Assembly (NCBI GenBank): GCA_041665525.1
Contig: JBAYIS010000013.1
Span: 1 to 64,000, forward strand
Reading direction: 5' to 3'
Length of the DNA stretch: 64,000 nt
Source: UBA8401 sp041665525
GTDB taxonomy: Bacteria > Bacteroidota > Ignavibacteria > UBA10030 > UBA8401
Part shown: piece after piece, positions 1 through 15,000 of the stretch
How the letters are laid out: every line of letters starts with the position of its first letter
How positions within the stretch are numbered: the stretch's first letter is position 1
Program-made: the position numbers and the translations under genes
Notes under the pieces: generated by a model
Seen by the model: only the letters and a program-made list of their open reading frames with translations
Databases searched by the model: none
What the model was told of the DNA's origin: nothing

Positions 1-1
1 A

Positions 2-3000
2 ACAATCACAGGACTTTCTAACTACACTACTTATTACTTCAAGGTAACTGCCGCGGATACAAGTGGAAATGAAAGTGGCTCTGTCTCCGAAGTGAATGCA
101 ATGCCGTTCGATCAAACACCGCCTGCCACTCCTCTGGGATTGAACTCAACCGCAGCGGATCAACAAATCTTCCTGAAGTGGAATAAAAATACAGAATCAG
201 ATTTCGCACAATATGTTGTTTATCGCGATACGCTTCCAAATCCTTTCATTGGTATCGACACGATCACTGTTGTTACAGATACGAGTTATACGGCACCAGG
301 ACTTGTTAATTACAAAACATACTATTTCAGAGTTACTGCTGCAGATACCACTGGCAATGTCAGTGCATATTCGAATCAAACATCAAAATATCCAATCGAT
401 CTTACACCGCCGGCAGTTCCGACATCATTAGCGAAGGTGGAAAATGACGGCTCCGTATCACTTACGTGGGATGTAGCGCCAGAATCTGATTTTGGGAAAT
501 ATCTTGTCTATGGCGGTACGTCACCATTACCGTTTACTGTGATAGACACCGTATCAGCACAGGGAAGTCCCTTCACTACAATCACAGGACTGTCAAACTA
601 TACACAATATTATTTCCGTGTTACTGCGGTTGATACAGCAGGGAATGTAAGCGGCTATACTGCAGATGTAGCAGCAATGCCATACGATCAGACACCGCCA
701 CCGGCAACAACATTACTTTCGACATATGGAAATAACGGTTCCGTTTCGTTGAAGTGGAATAAATCTGATTCTACCGATGTCGGCACCTACCGCATTTATT
801 ATGGAACAGCAAGTCCGGCAAATACTCTTATTGATTCGACAACAGCAATCAACGACACTTCGTTTACACTTTTCGGATTAACAAATGGAACGGTGTATTA
901 TTTTATAATAGCGTCAGTCGATACCAACGGTAATGCTGGCGGATTCAGCAATGAACTATTTACAACGCCGGTACTGCCGTTGCTTGGCGCATATAGCAAT
1001 GATGCCAATACGTCGTTGCTGCTGCATTTTGATGAAACGAGTGGATCGATTGCATCGGATCATTCATTGAATGCAAACTTTGGCAATGCAGCAGGAAGCT
1101 CCATTGTTAATGGTAAAATTGGCAAATCAAGATATTTTTCTTCTCTTGGTGATAAAATTACTGTACCTATTAATTCCTCGCTTCAAAACTTCTCTGCGGT
1201 AACTGTTGAAGCATGGATTAATATTGCAACAGGAGGGAGCGGTAATCCTAGAATTATTTCCAATGGTTATAACAATGGCTTCGAACTAATCACTAATTCA
1301 ATTGGAAGAATTGGATTTATAACAAATACTCCTTCTTCTCAATTTTATTCAAGCAGTCAGCTCAATAACGACCAATGGCACCACATAGCATCCATTTATG
1401 ATGGGTCTACTTCTTCTCTTTATATCGATGGGAAATTAGATACATCACAATCGTTTATTATTTCACTTTCTAATAATAATCAAGCATTAACTATTGCAAA
1501 CAATTCACAAGATAACAGTGATCAGTATTTTGGCCGTATTGACGAAGTCCGTATTTCCAACATCGCCCGCGATCCATCCACATTCAACCTTCAGTTGCCG
1601 CCTGTTAATCTTACCGCACTCGCAACAGGACTGAATATCGATCTCAACTGGTCCAACGGCGGTGGGGGAGTTCCGCTGAAGAAGTATTTCATCTACCGCG
1701 GAACAGACTCGACTTCGCTAGCTTTAATCGATTCTACCACAAATACGAGTTTTACGGATAACAGCGGACTCACCGAAGAAATACAATATTTCTATAGAAT
1801 CACCTCTCAGGATTCAACTGGCTTTGAAGGAGCACAAAGTTTTGCAGCAATGGATACAACGCAGGACTTAGTGGCTCCGAATGCTCCGGTTCTCTATACC
1901 GCAAACGCAGGGAACAGTAACATTGATCTGAAATGGTCAACGACTGCAGCGACGGATGTGGTAAAATATCGAATCTACTTGAATTCGATATTGTCGGATT
2001 CAACCGCGGTTGATACCGACACAATAAAAACTGTTTCCGGGCTGACCAATAATCTTGCGTATCTTGTTACTGTTTCTGCAGTTGATAATGTTGGGAATGA
2101 AAGTGTTCTCTCCAATGGCATGTATGCCACACCGATTGTACCGGTGCTTGGACAATATGCAACTGATGCAAATACATCGTTGATATTGCATTTGAACGAA
2201 AATGCCGGATCCATATCCTCAGATCATTCTGGCGAAAATAATTATGGAGCAGTAACCGGAACCACGGTAGCGAATGGCAGATTTGGTAATGCAAGATCGT
2301 TCAATGGGACTAGTGATTATATTTCTATCCAAGACGTTACTTCTTTAGAGCCTTCTACGCTTTTCGTTGAAGCGTGGATCTATCCTGCCGATACTACCGG
2401 ATCCAGAAATATTCTCGCGAAATATTTGACAAATGGATATCAACTGCGACTCATCAATGGTATTCCGGAAATGTGGTTTGATGCGACAAATTCTATTGTC
2501 GGGGCGAAAACAGTTCCATTAAATGCATGGTCGCATATATCAGTCAACGCTGCTCCGGGAGTACAAAAACTATATGTGAACGGCGTACTCGTTGCAGAAA
2601 CGAATCATACCATTAGTGTTGGATCAGCATCAAATCTCTTTATTGGAAGACATAGTGCCGCCCCTCAAGACTATTTTGCCGGCATTATTGACGAAGTCCG
2701 CATTTCAAACATCGCCCGCGATCCATCAACATTCAACTTACAATTGCCGCCGGTGAACACAATAGCGTTTGCAACGGGATTAAATATCGATCTGAACTGG
2801 GCAAACGGCGGCGGCGGCGTTGCAAATCAAAAGTATTTCATTTACCGCGGTGCTGACTCCACTTCGCTTGCTTTGATCGACTCAACTACCGCTACAAGTT
2901 ATACCGATAGCAGCGGGCTGACGGAAGAACTGCAATATTTCTATCGTGTTACTTCCCAGGATGCAACCGGTTATGAAGGAGCTCAGAGTTTTGCTGCACA

Positions 3001-6000
3001 AGATACAACGCAGGATTTAGTTCCGCCGAATGCTCCATCACTATTTACGGCAAATGCCGGGAATAACAGTATTGATCTGCAATGGTCCACTACACTGGCA
3101 ACGGATGTGGTGAAATATCGCATCTACCTGAATTCTATATTGTATGATTCAACAGCTTCGGATACGGATACGACAAAAACAGTTACTGGTCTTACGAATA
3201 ATGCAGCATACCTTGTCACTCTCACCGCAGTTGATAATGTTGGGAATGAAAGTTCGATCTCGAATGGTATGTATGCAACACCAACTGCTCCGCAGACTGG
3301 TCAATATACCGCTGATGTAAATGCTCCATTATTATTACACTTCAATGAAAACGCAGGCGGTATCGTCTCCGATTATTCTGGTAAAAATAGTTTCGGGACG
3401 GCAACGGGCACAACGGTAGGTGCTGGCCGCTTTGGGAATGCAAGGATATTTAACGGCACAAGTGATTATATCACTCTGTCGAATGAAGCTGAATTTGATT
3501 TTGCCTCTTCCATATTTACGTTTGACGGTTGGATTAAAACCAATAGTCTCGCAACGAATCAGGTCATTGTTTCGAAATACAATTCTGCTTCCAGCGACTG
3601 GTCGTATAGTTTCCTGATCAACCAAACAACTGGAAAATTGGAATTTGTTGTGACGGAAACAGGCGCAATGGCGAATTTTGGCCATCATGTAAGGACTCTT
3701 GCTTCCGCTATCACCCCAAATCTCTGGCACCATGTTGCACTGATTGTGAATGGCTCCCAAATATCAATGCTTGTGGATGGTGCTGAGCTCCCAACGGAAA
3801 CATTCGGAGACGCATACCCGTCGTCGATCTACAATTCATCACAACCGGTGCGCATCGGTGTATCCATTGATGAAACTGCTTCGTTATCTTCTTTCTTCAA
3901 TGGTGTAATGGATGAAGTGCGATTTTCGAATATTGCCCGCGATCCATCCACATTCAACGTGCAACTGGTTCCGGTAAATACAGTAGCACTTGCGACAGGA
4001 TTGATAATAGACCTGAACTGGGCGAACGGCGGCGGCGGCGTAGCAAATCAAAAGTATTTCATTTATCGCGGTGCAGACTCCACATCACTCGCATTGATCG
4101 ACTCGACTACCGCCACAAGTTATACTGATAGCAGCGGGTTGACGGAAGAACTGCAGTACTTCTATCGTATCACATCTCAGGATGTGACTGGATTTGAAGG
4201 GGCAAAGAGTTTTGCAGCGCAAGATACAACACAGGATTTGGTGCCGCCGAATGCTCCGACTCTGTATACCGCAAATGCAGGAAACAACAGCATCGATGTT
4301 AGCTGGTCCACAACACTTGCCACGGATGTCGTAAAATATCGGATTTATTTGAATGCCGCTCTGTATGATTCGACTGTGCTGGATACAGACACGACAAAAA
4401 CTATTACCGGGCTTACAAATAACTCTGCCTACAACGTGACAATAACAGCAGTGGATAACGTCGGTAATGAAAGCACGGTTTCAAATAGCTTTTATTCAAC
4501 TCCAACACCGCCTCAACTCGGTCAATATGCGACAGATGTTAACACACCGCTATTGCTGCATTTCAACGAGAATGTGGGTTCCATTACATCGGATTATTCC
4601 GGAAATAATAACTTTGGAACAGCAACAGGTACAGCTATTTCTTCAGGACGATTCGGCAACGCAAGAAACTTTAATGGGACAAGCGATTTTATTAATATTG
4701 CAAACAGTTCATCACTAACAATTACAAATCAACTTACCTTGGAAGCGTGGATAAATTTCTCTATCGGAGGGGATCTTAATCCGAGAATAATTCAACGGGG
4801 CAGTGATTTTGTATTTTACACAGTCGGTACCGGAGGGAGTCGTCAACTTGGATTCAATTTTGGATCACAAGCTCATGTATCAAAGACATCATTGAACAGT
4901 GATAAGTGGTATCATGTCGTCGGGACATATGATGGATCAACTTCACGTATTTACATCAACGGTAAGTTGGATACGGTAAAGAATTATATTGAGAGTATTT
5001 CACAGGCAATTCCGATTGAGATAGGAAGAAATCCATTATCAACTAGCGAATATTTTTCCGGCGCAATTGACGAAATTCAAATTTCTAATATTGCCCGCGA
5101 TCCTTCCACATTCAATCTGCAATTACCGCCGATAAGCACTTCTGCGCTGGCAACAGGATTGAAGATCGATCTCAACTGGGTAAATGGCGGCGGGGGAGTT
5201 GCCAATCAAAAATATTTCATTTACCGAGGTGCTGACTCCACATCCCTCGCGTTGATCGACTCGACTACCGCAACAAGTTATACCGATAGCAGCGGATTAA
5301 CGGAAGAACTGCAATATTTTTATCGCATAACTTCCCAGGATGCGACCGGTTTTGAAGGAGCTCAGAGTTTTGCAGCGCAAGATACAACGCAGGATCTGGT
5401 GCCGCCGAATCCGCCGGCATTATACACTGCCATTGCTGGGGATGGCAACATTAACGTGTCATGGTCTACAACACTAGCAATAGATGTTGTGAAGTACAGA
5501 ATCTATCTAAATGGTATTCTTGCAGATTCGACTTTGCTTGATACAGATACAATCAAAGTTGTTTCAGGGGTAACGAATAATAGTGTGTATTTGGTTACAG
5601 TGTCTGCAGTGGATAATGTTGGGAATGAGAGCCTGGTATCAAACGGAATGTATGTTACACCAACAACTTCTCCGCTTGGACAGTATGCCGGCGATGTGAA
5701 CAATCCACTATTGTTACACTTTAACGAATCCGCTGGCAGCATCCTTTCGGATTATTCCGGTCAGAATAATTACGGTTCCGCAACAGGAACTACTGTCATA
5801 ACAGGGAGATTTGGTAATGCACGCAGTTTCAATGGTTCAAGTGACTATATCACTATCGCCAATGAATCACAATTCGATTTTGGTTCGGCAATATTCTCAT
5901 TTGACGGCTGGCTGAACGTAAACAACCTTGCAACCAATCAAGTAATATTCTCAAAATATAATTCTGCATCAGACGATTGGGCGTATCAACTAGCCATTAA

Positions 6001-9000
6001 TCAGTCAACAGGGAAGTTGGAGTTTGTCGTTTCCCAGTTTGGGGCTATGGCAAATTCCGGGCATCACGTTCGGACATTATCTTCCGCTCTCTCCACTGGG
6101 ACTTGGCATCATGTTGCACTTACGGTTAATGGATCGCAAGTATCGATTTTTGTAGATGGTGCGCAACTTGCAACGGAATCGTTTGGCGATGCATTCCCTT
6201 CACCGATATTCAATTCAGCCCAGCCGCTCCGGCTTGGCGCATCCATTAACGGCAGTGCTGCTTTGGCGGATTTCTTTAATGGATCGATGGATGAAGTGAG
6301 AATATCGGATATAGCACGGTCACCTTCAGAATTTAATGTGCAATTATTACCGGTCAACCTTACTGCCCTGGCCACAGGATTGGATATTGCGTTGAACTGG
6401 TCGAACGGCGGCGGCGGAGTGCCGTTGAAATATTATAAAATCTATGAAGGGAATGATTCCTCCACAGTTGCAGCAGTTGATTCAACAGTCAATCAATTCT
6501 TAACACGGACAAACCTGCTGGAAGAAAAAATATATGCATACCGTATCACAGCGGTCGATTCAACCGGATTTGAAGGTGCATTGAGTGTTGCCGCAACTGA
6601 TACAACCGTTGACCTTATCCCGCCGGATGCTCCGACAAATCTTGCAGCAATTCCGTTGGATGGACAGATCAATCTCGCCTGGGATGTGAACAGTGCAACG
6701 GATTTTGCAAAATATTACGTCCGAGCGGGGACGTCGCCATCTCCGTCAACTATTGTTGACACTATTTACTCCATTGGTGCGACGATTGACTCTGTGATGG
6801 GATTAACAAATTATACACAATATTATTTCACCGTTTCCGCTGTCGATACCAATGGCAATGAAAGCTTGGTATCCAATGAAGTGGCAGCAATGCCGATCGA
6901 TTTGACGCCGCCTAATCCTCCTCAATATTTTGTTGCCGATGCATTTGATAGTCAGATTCAGGTTCATTGGAATCCCATCGCCGAATCCGATTTTGGAAAA
7001 TATCGCATCTATCTTGGCACTTCGCCTGATCCAATAACGTGGATTGATTCTACATTTGCAGTCAATGATACCATCCGCACAATCACCGGGTTGACAAATT
7101 ATACAACATATTATGTCCACGTGACTGCAATGGATACAAGTGGAAATGAAAGCGGAACGTCGAATAAAGTGACTGCACTGCCGGTAGATTTGACGCCGCC
7201 GGGACCGCCGCAAAATCTAATCGCAACCGGGTATGATGGCTACATCAATTTAATGTGGGATGCCAACAGCGAATCGGATTTGGCAAAGTATTATATCTAT
7301 TCTGACACTGTTGTCTATCCGACAACGTTGATCGATTCCGTCATGGCAGGGGGACCGATCAATCCGCAACCTGGACTGATCAATTATAAAACTTATTATT
7401 ATCAGGTCGTTGCAATCGATACAAGCGGAAATGTCAGTGATACTTCTAATCTAGCCAGCGCAATGCCGCATGACCTGACACCACCTGCATTGCCGGTGAA
7501 TGTTGCAGCAACAGCTGGGGATCAACAGGCAACATTGACCTGGAGTCCCAATACAGAATCAGATTTTGCCATGTATTTCGTGTACGGTGATACATTGCCA
7601 GATTCACCGATCAGAGTAGATACGCTGTACTCAATTTTGGATACTTCTTCTGTCATTCCTGGACTGATTAATTATAAGACATATTATTTCCACATTACAG
7701 CTGTTGATACGAGCGGAAACGAAAGTTACTACATTCCCGAACAGATTGCCCAACCAATCGATTTAACACCGCCGGATCAACAAACGATTATAGCTTCCGC
7801 ACCAAGCGATAGTTCAGTCAGTTTAACGTGGGATGGCACTGCTGCCGGCGACTTCAAGGTGTATTATATTTATGGCGGGACATCACCAAATCCGACAACA
7901 ATAGTTGATTCGATTTTTGTCGCCGGTCAAACAACGACAACGATATCAGGATTGAATAACTACACCCAGTACTACTTTATTATTTCTGCTGTTGATACCA
8001 ATGGAAATGCTGCAGCCGGAAATAATCAAGTATCTGTGATGCCGATCGATTTGACCGCTCCTGCCGCACCTGCTAATCTTATTGCTACGGCGAACGACGG
8101 TTCTGTAAGTTTGACTTGGGATATGAGTCCGGAACCGGATTTCGGAAAATATTATATCCGCGGCGGAACGGCTCCCGGCGACACGACAATACTCGATTCG
8201 ATTTTCATTGCCGGAAATTCATTTACCACGATTTATGGATTAACGAATTATACACAATACTATTTCACCGTAACGACAGTCGATACAAGTAGGAATCAAA
8301 GCCTACCATCGAACGAAGCGGGTGCTATTCCATACGATCTGACTCCTCCGACAGTACCTCAAAATGTCGCGGCGTTTGCCGGGGATAGTGCTTTCTCCGT
8401 CCAATGGACTCCGAACACCGAAGGGGACTTCAGGAATTATTATGTTTATGTCGATACGATCTCGCCGCCGACCGTATTGATCGATTCAATTTTCAATATC
8501 AACGATGCATTGAAAGTATATACGGGATTGAAAAATTATACACCGTATTACATCCAACTTACTGCAGCCGATACCAATGGGAATATAAGCGGACTCAGCA
8601 CCGAAGTGACCGTAACACCGACGGACAGTACTGCACCATCAACACCAGTTTTACTTTCAGCGACATCCGGTGATACTCAAGTGCTGTTGGTTTGGTCGAG
8701 CATTACGAATCCTGATTTCGGGAAATATTTGATTTATGGCGGAACAACAACAGAACCTACAACAATCATCGACAGTACAATGGCGGTCACGGATACTGTA
8801 AAAGCAGTATCCGGATTAACTAATACCGTACCCTATTTCTTTAAAGTATCAGCTCAGGATACCAGCGGAAATATCGGGGTGTTAAGCAATGAACTGTCAT
8901 CAACACCAAATAAAGTATATTCTGTAGATGCATCGTTCTTCGGCAGCGGCACGATGAATCCTATAGGCACTTCATCGGTCATCGAAAATGATAGTTTGGC

Positions 9001-12000
9001 ATATTCATTTATTGCTGATCCAAACTATCATATTGATAGCGTCCTGGTTGATAGTGTGAATATAGGGGTTGTGGGTTCTTATACATTCTACAACGTTACA
9101 GCAAATCATACGATTAATGTCTTTTCTTCGATAGATCAGTTCACGATTACTACCGGCATTTCGGGCGGTGGCACAGTAAATCCGCTTGGTATCACGACGC
9201 TGAATTTCAATGATTCACTTGTCGTGACAATCTCTCCAAATATCGGACAACATATCGACAGTGTTGTTATCGATGGTACAAACTTCGGAATATTGACGAG
9301 CTATACGTTCGACAGTATTGCTGTCAATCATACCCTGGATGCATATCTCAGCTCAGATCAGTCGATGATCATCGCTTCCGCTGGGGCAGGAGGGACGATT
9401 ACTCCTCCGGATACATCTATCGTCAATTATAGTGATACACTCGCATACACTATAATGTCAAATATCGGATATCACATTGACAGTGTAGTTGTGGATGGTG
9501 GGAACCTCGGCTCAATTCCAAATTATTCCTTTGAGAATGTTACTTCTTCGCACACTATAGCGGCGTATTTCTCGATTGATATGTTTACGATTACTCCGAC
9601 GTCAGTTAATGGATCGATCTTACCGTCAACTGCACTGGCATATCCATTTGGGGATACAGTTGTAGTATCGTTCGGACCCAATGTAAATCATCATTTCGAT
9701 AGTCTGATAGTCGACGGCTTTGCGGTGATGGATTCTGCGACACAGTATACATTCGCAAATATTTTGGCGAACCATCAAATATCCGCTTATTTCGCGCCTG
9801 ATACCTTTGCAATATCGGCATCAGTGACGGGGAATGGTACGATTTCAAATCCAGGGATTGTCTACATAAAGTTTAATGATTCCATACAATATGTTGTCAA
9901 CCCGAATATCGGACATCATCTCGATAGCGTTGTTGTAGATGGTGCAAATGTTGGTGCAACAAGTAATTATACTTTTAGCGCAGTAAGTGATACGCACTCA
10001 ATTGCGGCATTTATCTCTATTGATCATTTCACATTATCCCCCTCGGCGGTGAACGGAACTATCACTCCCGATACAACCGTAACAGTTTCATATGGAGACA
10101 CAGTACAGTATACCTTTACGCCGAATGCCGGATACCATATCGATTCGCTGTTGATTGATGGAATTGCAATGACAGATTCCGCATCGAGCTACACGTTCAT
10201 CGGCGTTACCTCCTCCCATACGATAGTTGCACATAATAGTCTGAACCAATATTCCATCAATCCATCGGCAGTAAATGGAAGCACGCTTCCTTCAGTCGCG
10301 ACAATGTACAATCATGGCGATACCGCTATTGTGACTCTTGTGCCGCAGGCTAATCATCATTTGGACAGTTTGCTGGTTGATGGTGTGATTGTACAGGACT
10401 CTTTAACAAGGTACACGTTCACCGGAATCACTTCTTCGCACTTCATTACTGCATATTTCGGACCGGATACGATTGCGCATAACGCTTTGGTGCATGGGAG
10501 TGGAACGATAACACCAGCAGGCACTAGCTATGTGCCATATAATGATTCTTTGCAGTATGTAATCACACCTTCGGTCGGATTCCATATCGATAGCGTCGTT
10601 ATTAATGGAACGATGAATATTGGCCCCGCCGCATCGTATACGTTCTATAACGTCACGACACCTGGTTCGATCGATGCATACTTCTCCTTGGACGTGTTTA
10701 CTCTTTCTTCAACGGCAGTTAACGGAACAATCACGCCGAACGGTCCGCTGAACGTCTTGTATGGCGATATAATCACATACACCTTTGCGGCAATGAATGC
10801 AGCATATCAGCTTGATTCACTGATTGTTGATAGTGTGGCAATTATTGATTCAACTTCCAGTTATACTTTTGAACATGTCGCTGCACCGCATTCCATTTCA
10901 GCCTATTATTCTATCAAAACATATTCCATTACTGTGAACGCAGTAGGAAATGGTACAATTACTCCCGGCAATGTAATCGTTAATTATGGAGACAGTGCCG
11001 CGTTTGTGATTCAACCGAACCTTAACCATCACATCGACAGTGTATTGGTGGATGGCTTTAATATCGGAGTTGATACGTCGTACACGTATACCAGTGTGAC
11101 TGCAAATCATACGCTTGATGCATATTTCAGTATCAATACATTCGACCTGAATGCGTTTGCCTATGGAAATGGAACAATTACACCTTCCGGCATAACGAAT
11201 GTGCCGCATGGTGATTCGCTCCAGTATATCATAGCACCATCGCCGGGATATCATATTGATAGTGTCGTTATTAACAGCACTGTCAATGCAGGACCCATTT
11301 CTTCATACACATTTAATAATGTCACATCCTCGGGATTGATCGAAGCATATTTCTCGATTAATCAATACAGTCTCTTATCTTCCGCGGTCAACGGCAGCAT
11401 ATCACCGGTCGGTTCAAATATATACTCGTATGGCGACACTGTAGCGTTTGTGTTCAATCCGAATGTTGGATATCACTTTGATTCTTTGGTTGTTGACGGG
11501 ATTCCCACTCTCGACTCTACTGTGCACTATGCATTTGAAGGAATTTCAGGACCGCATTCGTTGACTGCCTATTATTCGATCAATCAGTATTCAATGAATT
11601 CGGCTGCGGTGAATGGAAGTATCACGCCAAACGGAACTGTATCGGTGAATCATGGAGACACGCTTGTGTATACATTCTCTCCAGCGACAGGATATCACTT
11701 TGATTCGCTGGCGATCAACGGAACAGGAGTAACCGATTCGATCAGTAGTTATACTTTCTTGAATATCATTGCTCCACAAACGATCGATGCATTCTTCTCG
11801 CCCGATTCGTTTGCCGTAACCGCATCGGTGTTTGGTAATGGAACTGTAACACCGCCTGGCATCTCGTATGTTCTGTATAATGATTCGCTGCAGTATACAA
11901 TTGCACCGCTCGCCGGTCACCATATCGACAGCGTCCTTGTCGACGGCATGAATGTCGGCAGTGTTTCGAATTATACACTCTATAATGTAATTGCGGCGCG

Positions 12001-15000
12001 GAACATTCAGGCATATTTCTCAATTGATACATTTACCATCGCTGCCAATGTCATAGGCAATGGAACAATCAATCCTGCTGGTACGACTGCCTATAATTAT
12101 GGCACGGATACGACATATACCATCACGCCGGACGTAGACTATCAGATCGACAGCGTTGTTGTGGATGGAGTAAATGCTGGCGCTGTAGCTTCATTTGCAT
12201 TCAATACGTTGGCATCGAACCGTTCCATTACTGCATATTTCTCCCATATCCCGTATACAATTGTTTCGACAGTTACCGGTTCTGGCATTATTACACCACT
12301 TGGAAATACAACGGTAGCATTTGGAGACAGTATTGTTTATAGCATCACTCCGAACGTTGGGCACCATATTGAAGGTGTATTGATTGATGGAATCAATGTG
12401 GGGGCAGTGACCAGTTATTCGTTCACGAACGTATCGGCGAATCATACGATTGATTCATATTTTGGCATCGATACGATTCCTGTAATAACAATTACTTCGG
12501 CGAACGGAACCGTTTCTCCAATCGATACAAACTATGTCAATTACGGAGACTCACTGGTCTATACAATTGTACCGGATCTAGGATATCATATTGTTGACCT
12601 TCTCATCGATGGCAGCCCGATTAGTTCGACTGCTTCTACATACACTCTTGCGAACGTCACCACATCACATACTGTTGAAGGTGTTTTTGCAATCGATACA
12701 TTTACCATGACTTCAGCTGCTATTGGGACCGGTTCCATTTCACCAGCAGGTTCAATCGTACGAAACTATGGTGATACGAGTTCCTACTCGATCTTTACTG
12801 ATGCCGCACATCATATTGATAGCGTAGTGGTGGATGGAGCAAATGTCGGTGCGGTAGCGAGCTACGACTTTAACGGAATCGCGGCCAATCATTCCATTAC
12901 AGCCTATTTCAGTATTAACACGTATCTCTTAACCGCTGCAGCGGAAACGGGTGGAACTATCTCACCGCTGAGTACGGTACGAAATTATGGCGATACATTG
13001 ACGTTCACCATTGCAACAGATCCAGGAAATATTTTAGATAGTGTTGTTGTCGATGGTAACAATTATGGATCGATCACTTCTCACACATTTGAAAATATTA
13101 CTGCAGATCACTCGATCAATGCGTACTACTCGTTGATCCCGTATTCAATTATTGCAACGTCCGGGGTGAACGGCACGGTCTCGCCAGTTGATACATCTGT
13201 TGTGTACTATGGTGACTCATTGGTATATACGATCACTGCAGATCCGAATTATCATATCTTGTCGGTACTTGCAGACGGCATCAACCAGGGAGCAATATCG
13301 TCATATACGTTTACAAATATTTCTACGAATCACACAATCCATGCTGAATTTGCAATCGATACATTCACAATAGCAAGTACTGCAAGCAGTAACGGCAGTA
13401 TTTCACCGATGGGGAGCACACAATATGTTTATGGTGATTCTGCGGCGTTTGCCATTACACCGAATATCGGATATCATATCACTGATGTAGTGGTGAATGG
13501 CAGTTCTGTCGGCGCTCCTGGCACATATACATTCTATGGAATTGCTGCAAATCAAACCATTGATGCCTTCTTTGCGATAGATACATTCAGCATCGTAGCA
13601 TCTGCAGATATTGGAGGAATAATCGCACCGAGCGGATCAACGATGGTGACTTATGGTGATTCGCTAACGTACACTATGACTCCGAATATTGGATCTATGC
13701 TGGATAGCGTCATTGTGGACAACATAAATATCGGCGCTGTTGCCACACATGCGTTCGAAGGAATTACAGCAAATCATTCAATCGAGGCATTTTTCACAAT
13801 TTCGACATTTACTATTACAGCAACAGCATCTTCTCATGGCGCTATAGCACCAAACGGCGCCACATCGGTGTATTATGACAGTGCATTGGCATATTCAATA
13901 ACGCCGGATATCGGTTATCATATTAGTGATGTTGTTATTGATGGAGGATCGGTAGGAGCAGTTCCAACATATACATTTACGAATGTCACGGCACCTCATA
14001 CGATTGACGCATACTTCGCCATTGATACATTCACCATTGCTGTCAATTCATTCGGCAATGGATCGACCACACCAAACGGCACACTGGTGAAGAATTATGG
14101 CGACAGCATAACTATTGCATTCACAGCGAATATCGGCCATCATGTTTCGGATGTTATTGTGGACGGCAGCTCAGTCGGAGTCCTTCCAAATTATTCATTT
14201 AACGGAATTACGTCGAACCATTCTCTGGATGTGTATTTTGCAATCGATACGTTCACAATCACCTCATCGATCTCAGGCAATGGAACGATAACGCCACTTG
14301 GAACAACCATCGTTAACTATAATGACACGCTGCTGTATTCGATCTCTGCAGCGCTCGGCCAGCATATTGATAGTGTTGTCGTCGATGGCAGTAATGTCGG
14401 GGCAGTAGCATCATATGCGTTTGAAGGGGTCACAGCAAACCATTCGATCAATGCCTATGTTTCTCCGGACATCTTTGCAATCACGGCAAATGCATACGGT
14501 TCTGGTTCGGTTTCTCCTGCAGGATCAACGCAGGTGATGTATGGAGATTCTATTACCTATACCATCGCTGCAACGAACGGACATCATCTGGATAGTATCA
14601 TCGTCGATGGTGTCAATATTGGTACCACCGCCACATATAGCTTTACGAATGTCACGGCAGCTCATTCGATTAATGCGTATTTCGGAATAAATTATTATTC
14701 CTTGACGACAAGTGCGCTAAATGGCACTGTCTCTAAAAATCCAGATACAATCAGTTATGCTTTCGGCACAACGGTTGAATTAACGGCATTCCCGAATAGT
14801 GGGTATCACTTTGTCAGTTGGACGGGTGATTCATCGGCGACATTAAATCCGTTTACCATTGTCATGGATGCCAATAAAAATATTACCGCGAATTTTGCGA
14901 TTGATACATTCATGATTACGGCTACTGCTGAACCGGAGGGGACCATAACTCCTCTTGGAACAACGGTTGTGAATTATGGCGATACACTTTCATATTCCAT

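Noticed and set aside
92..94. ATG at 92 as the start of the giant protein
   Set aside because: The same frame is open upstream to the window edge and encodes a typical FN3 end (TGLSNYTTYYFKVTAADTSGNES), so this Met is internal.
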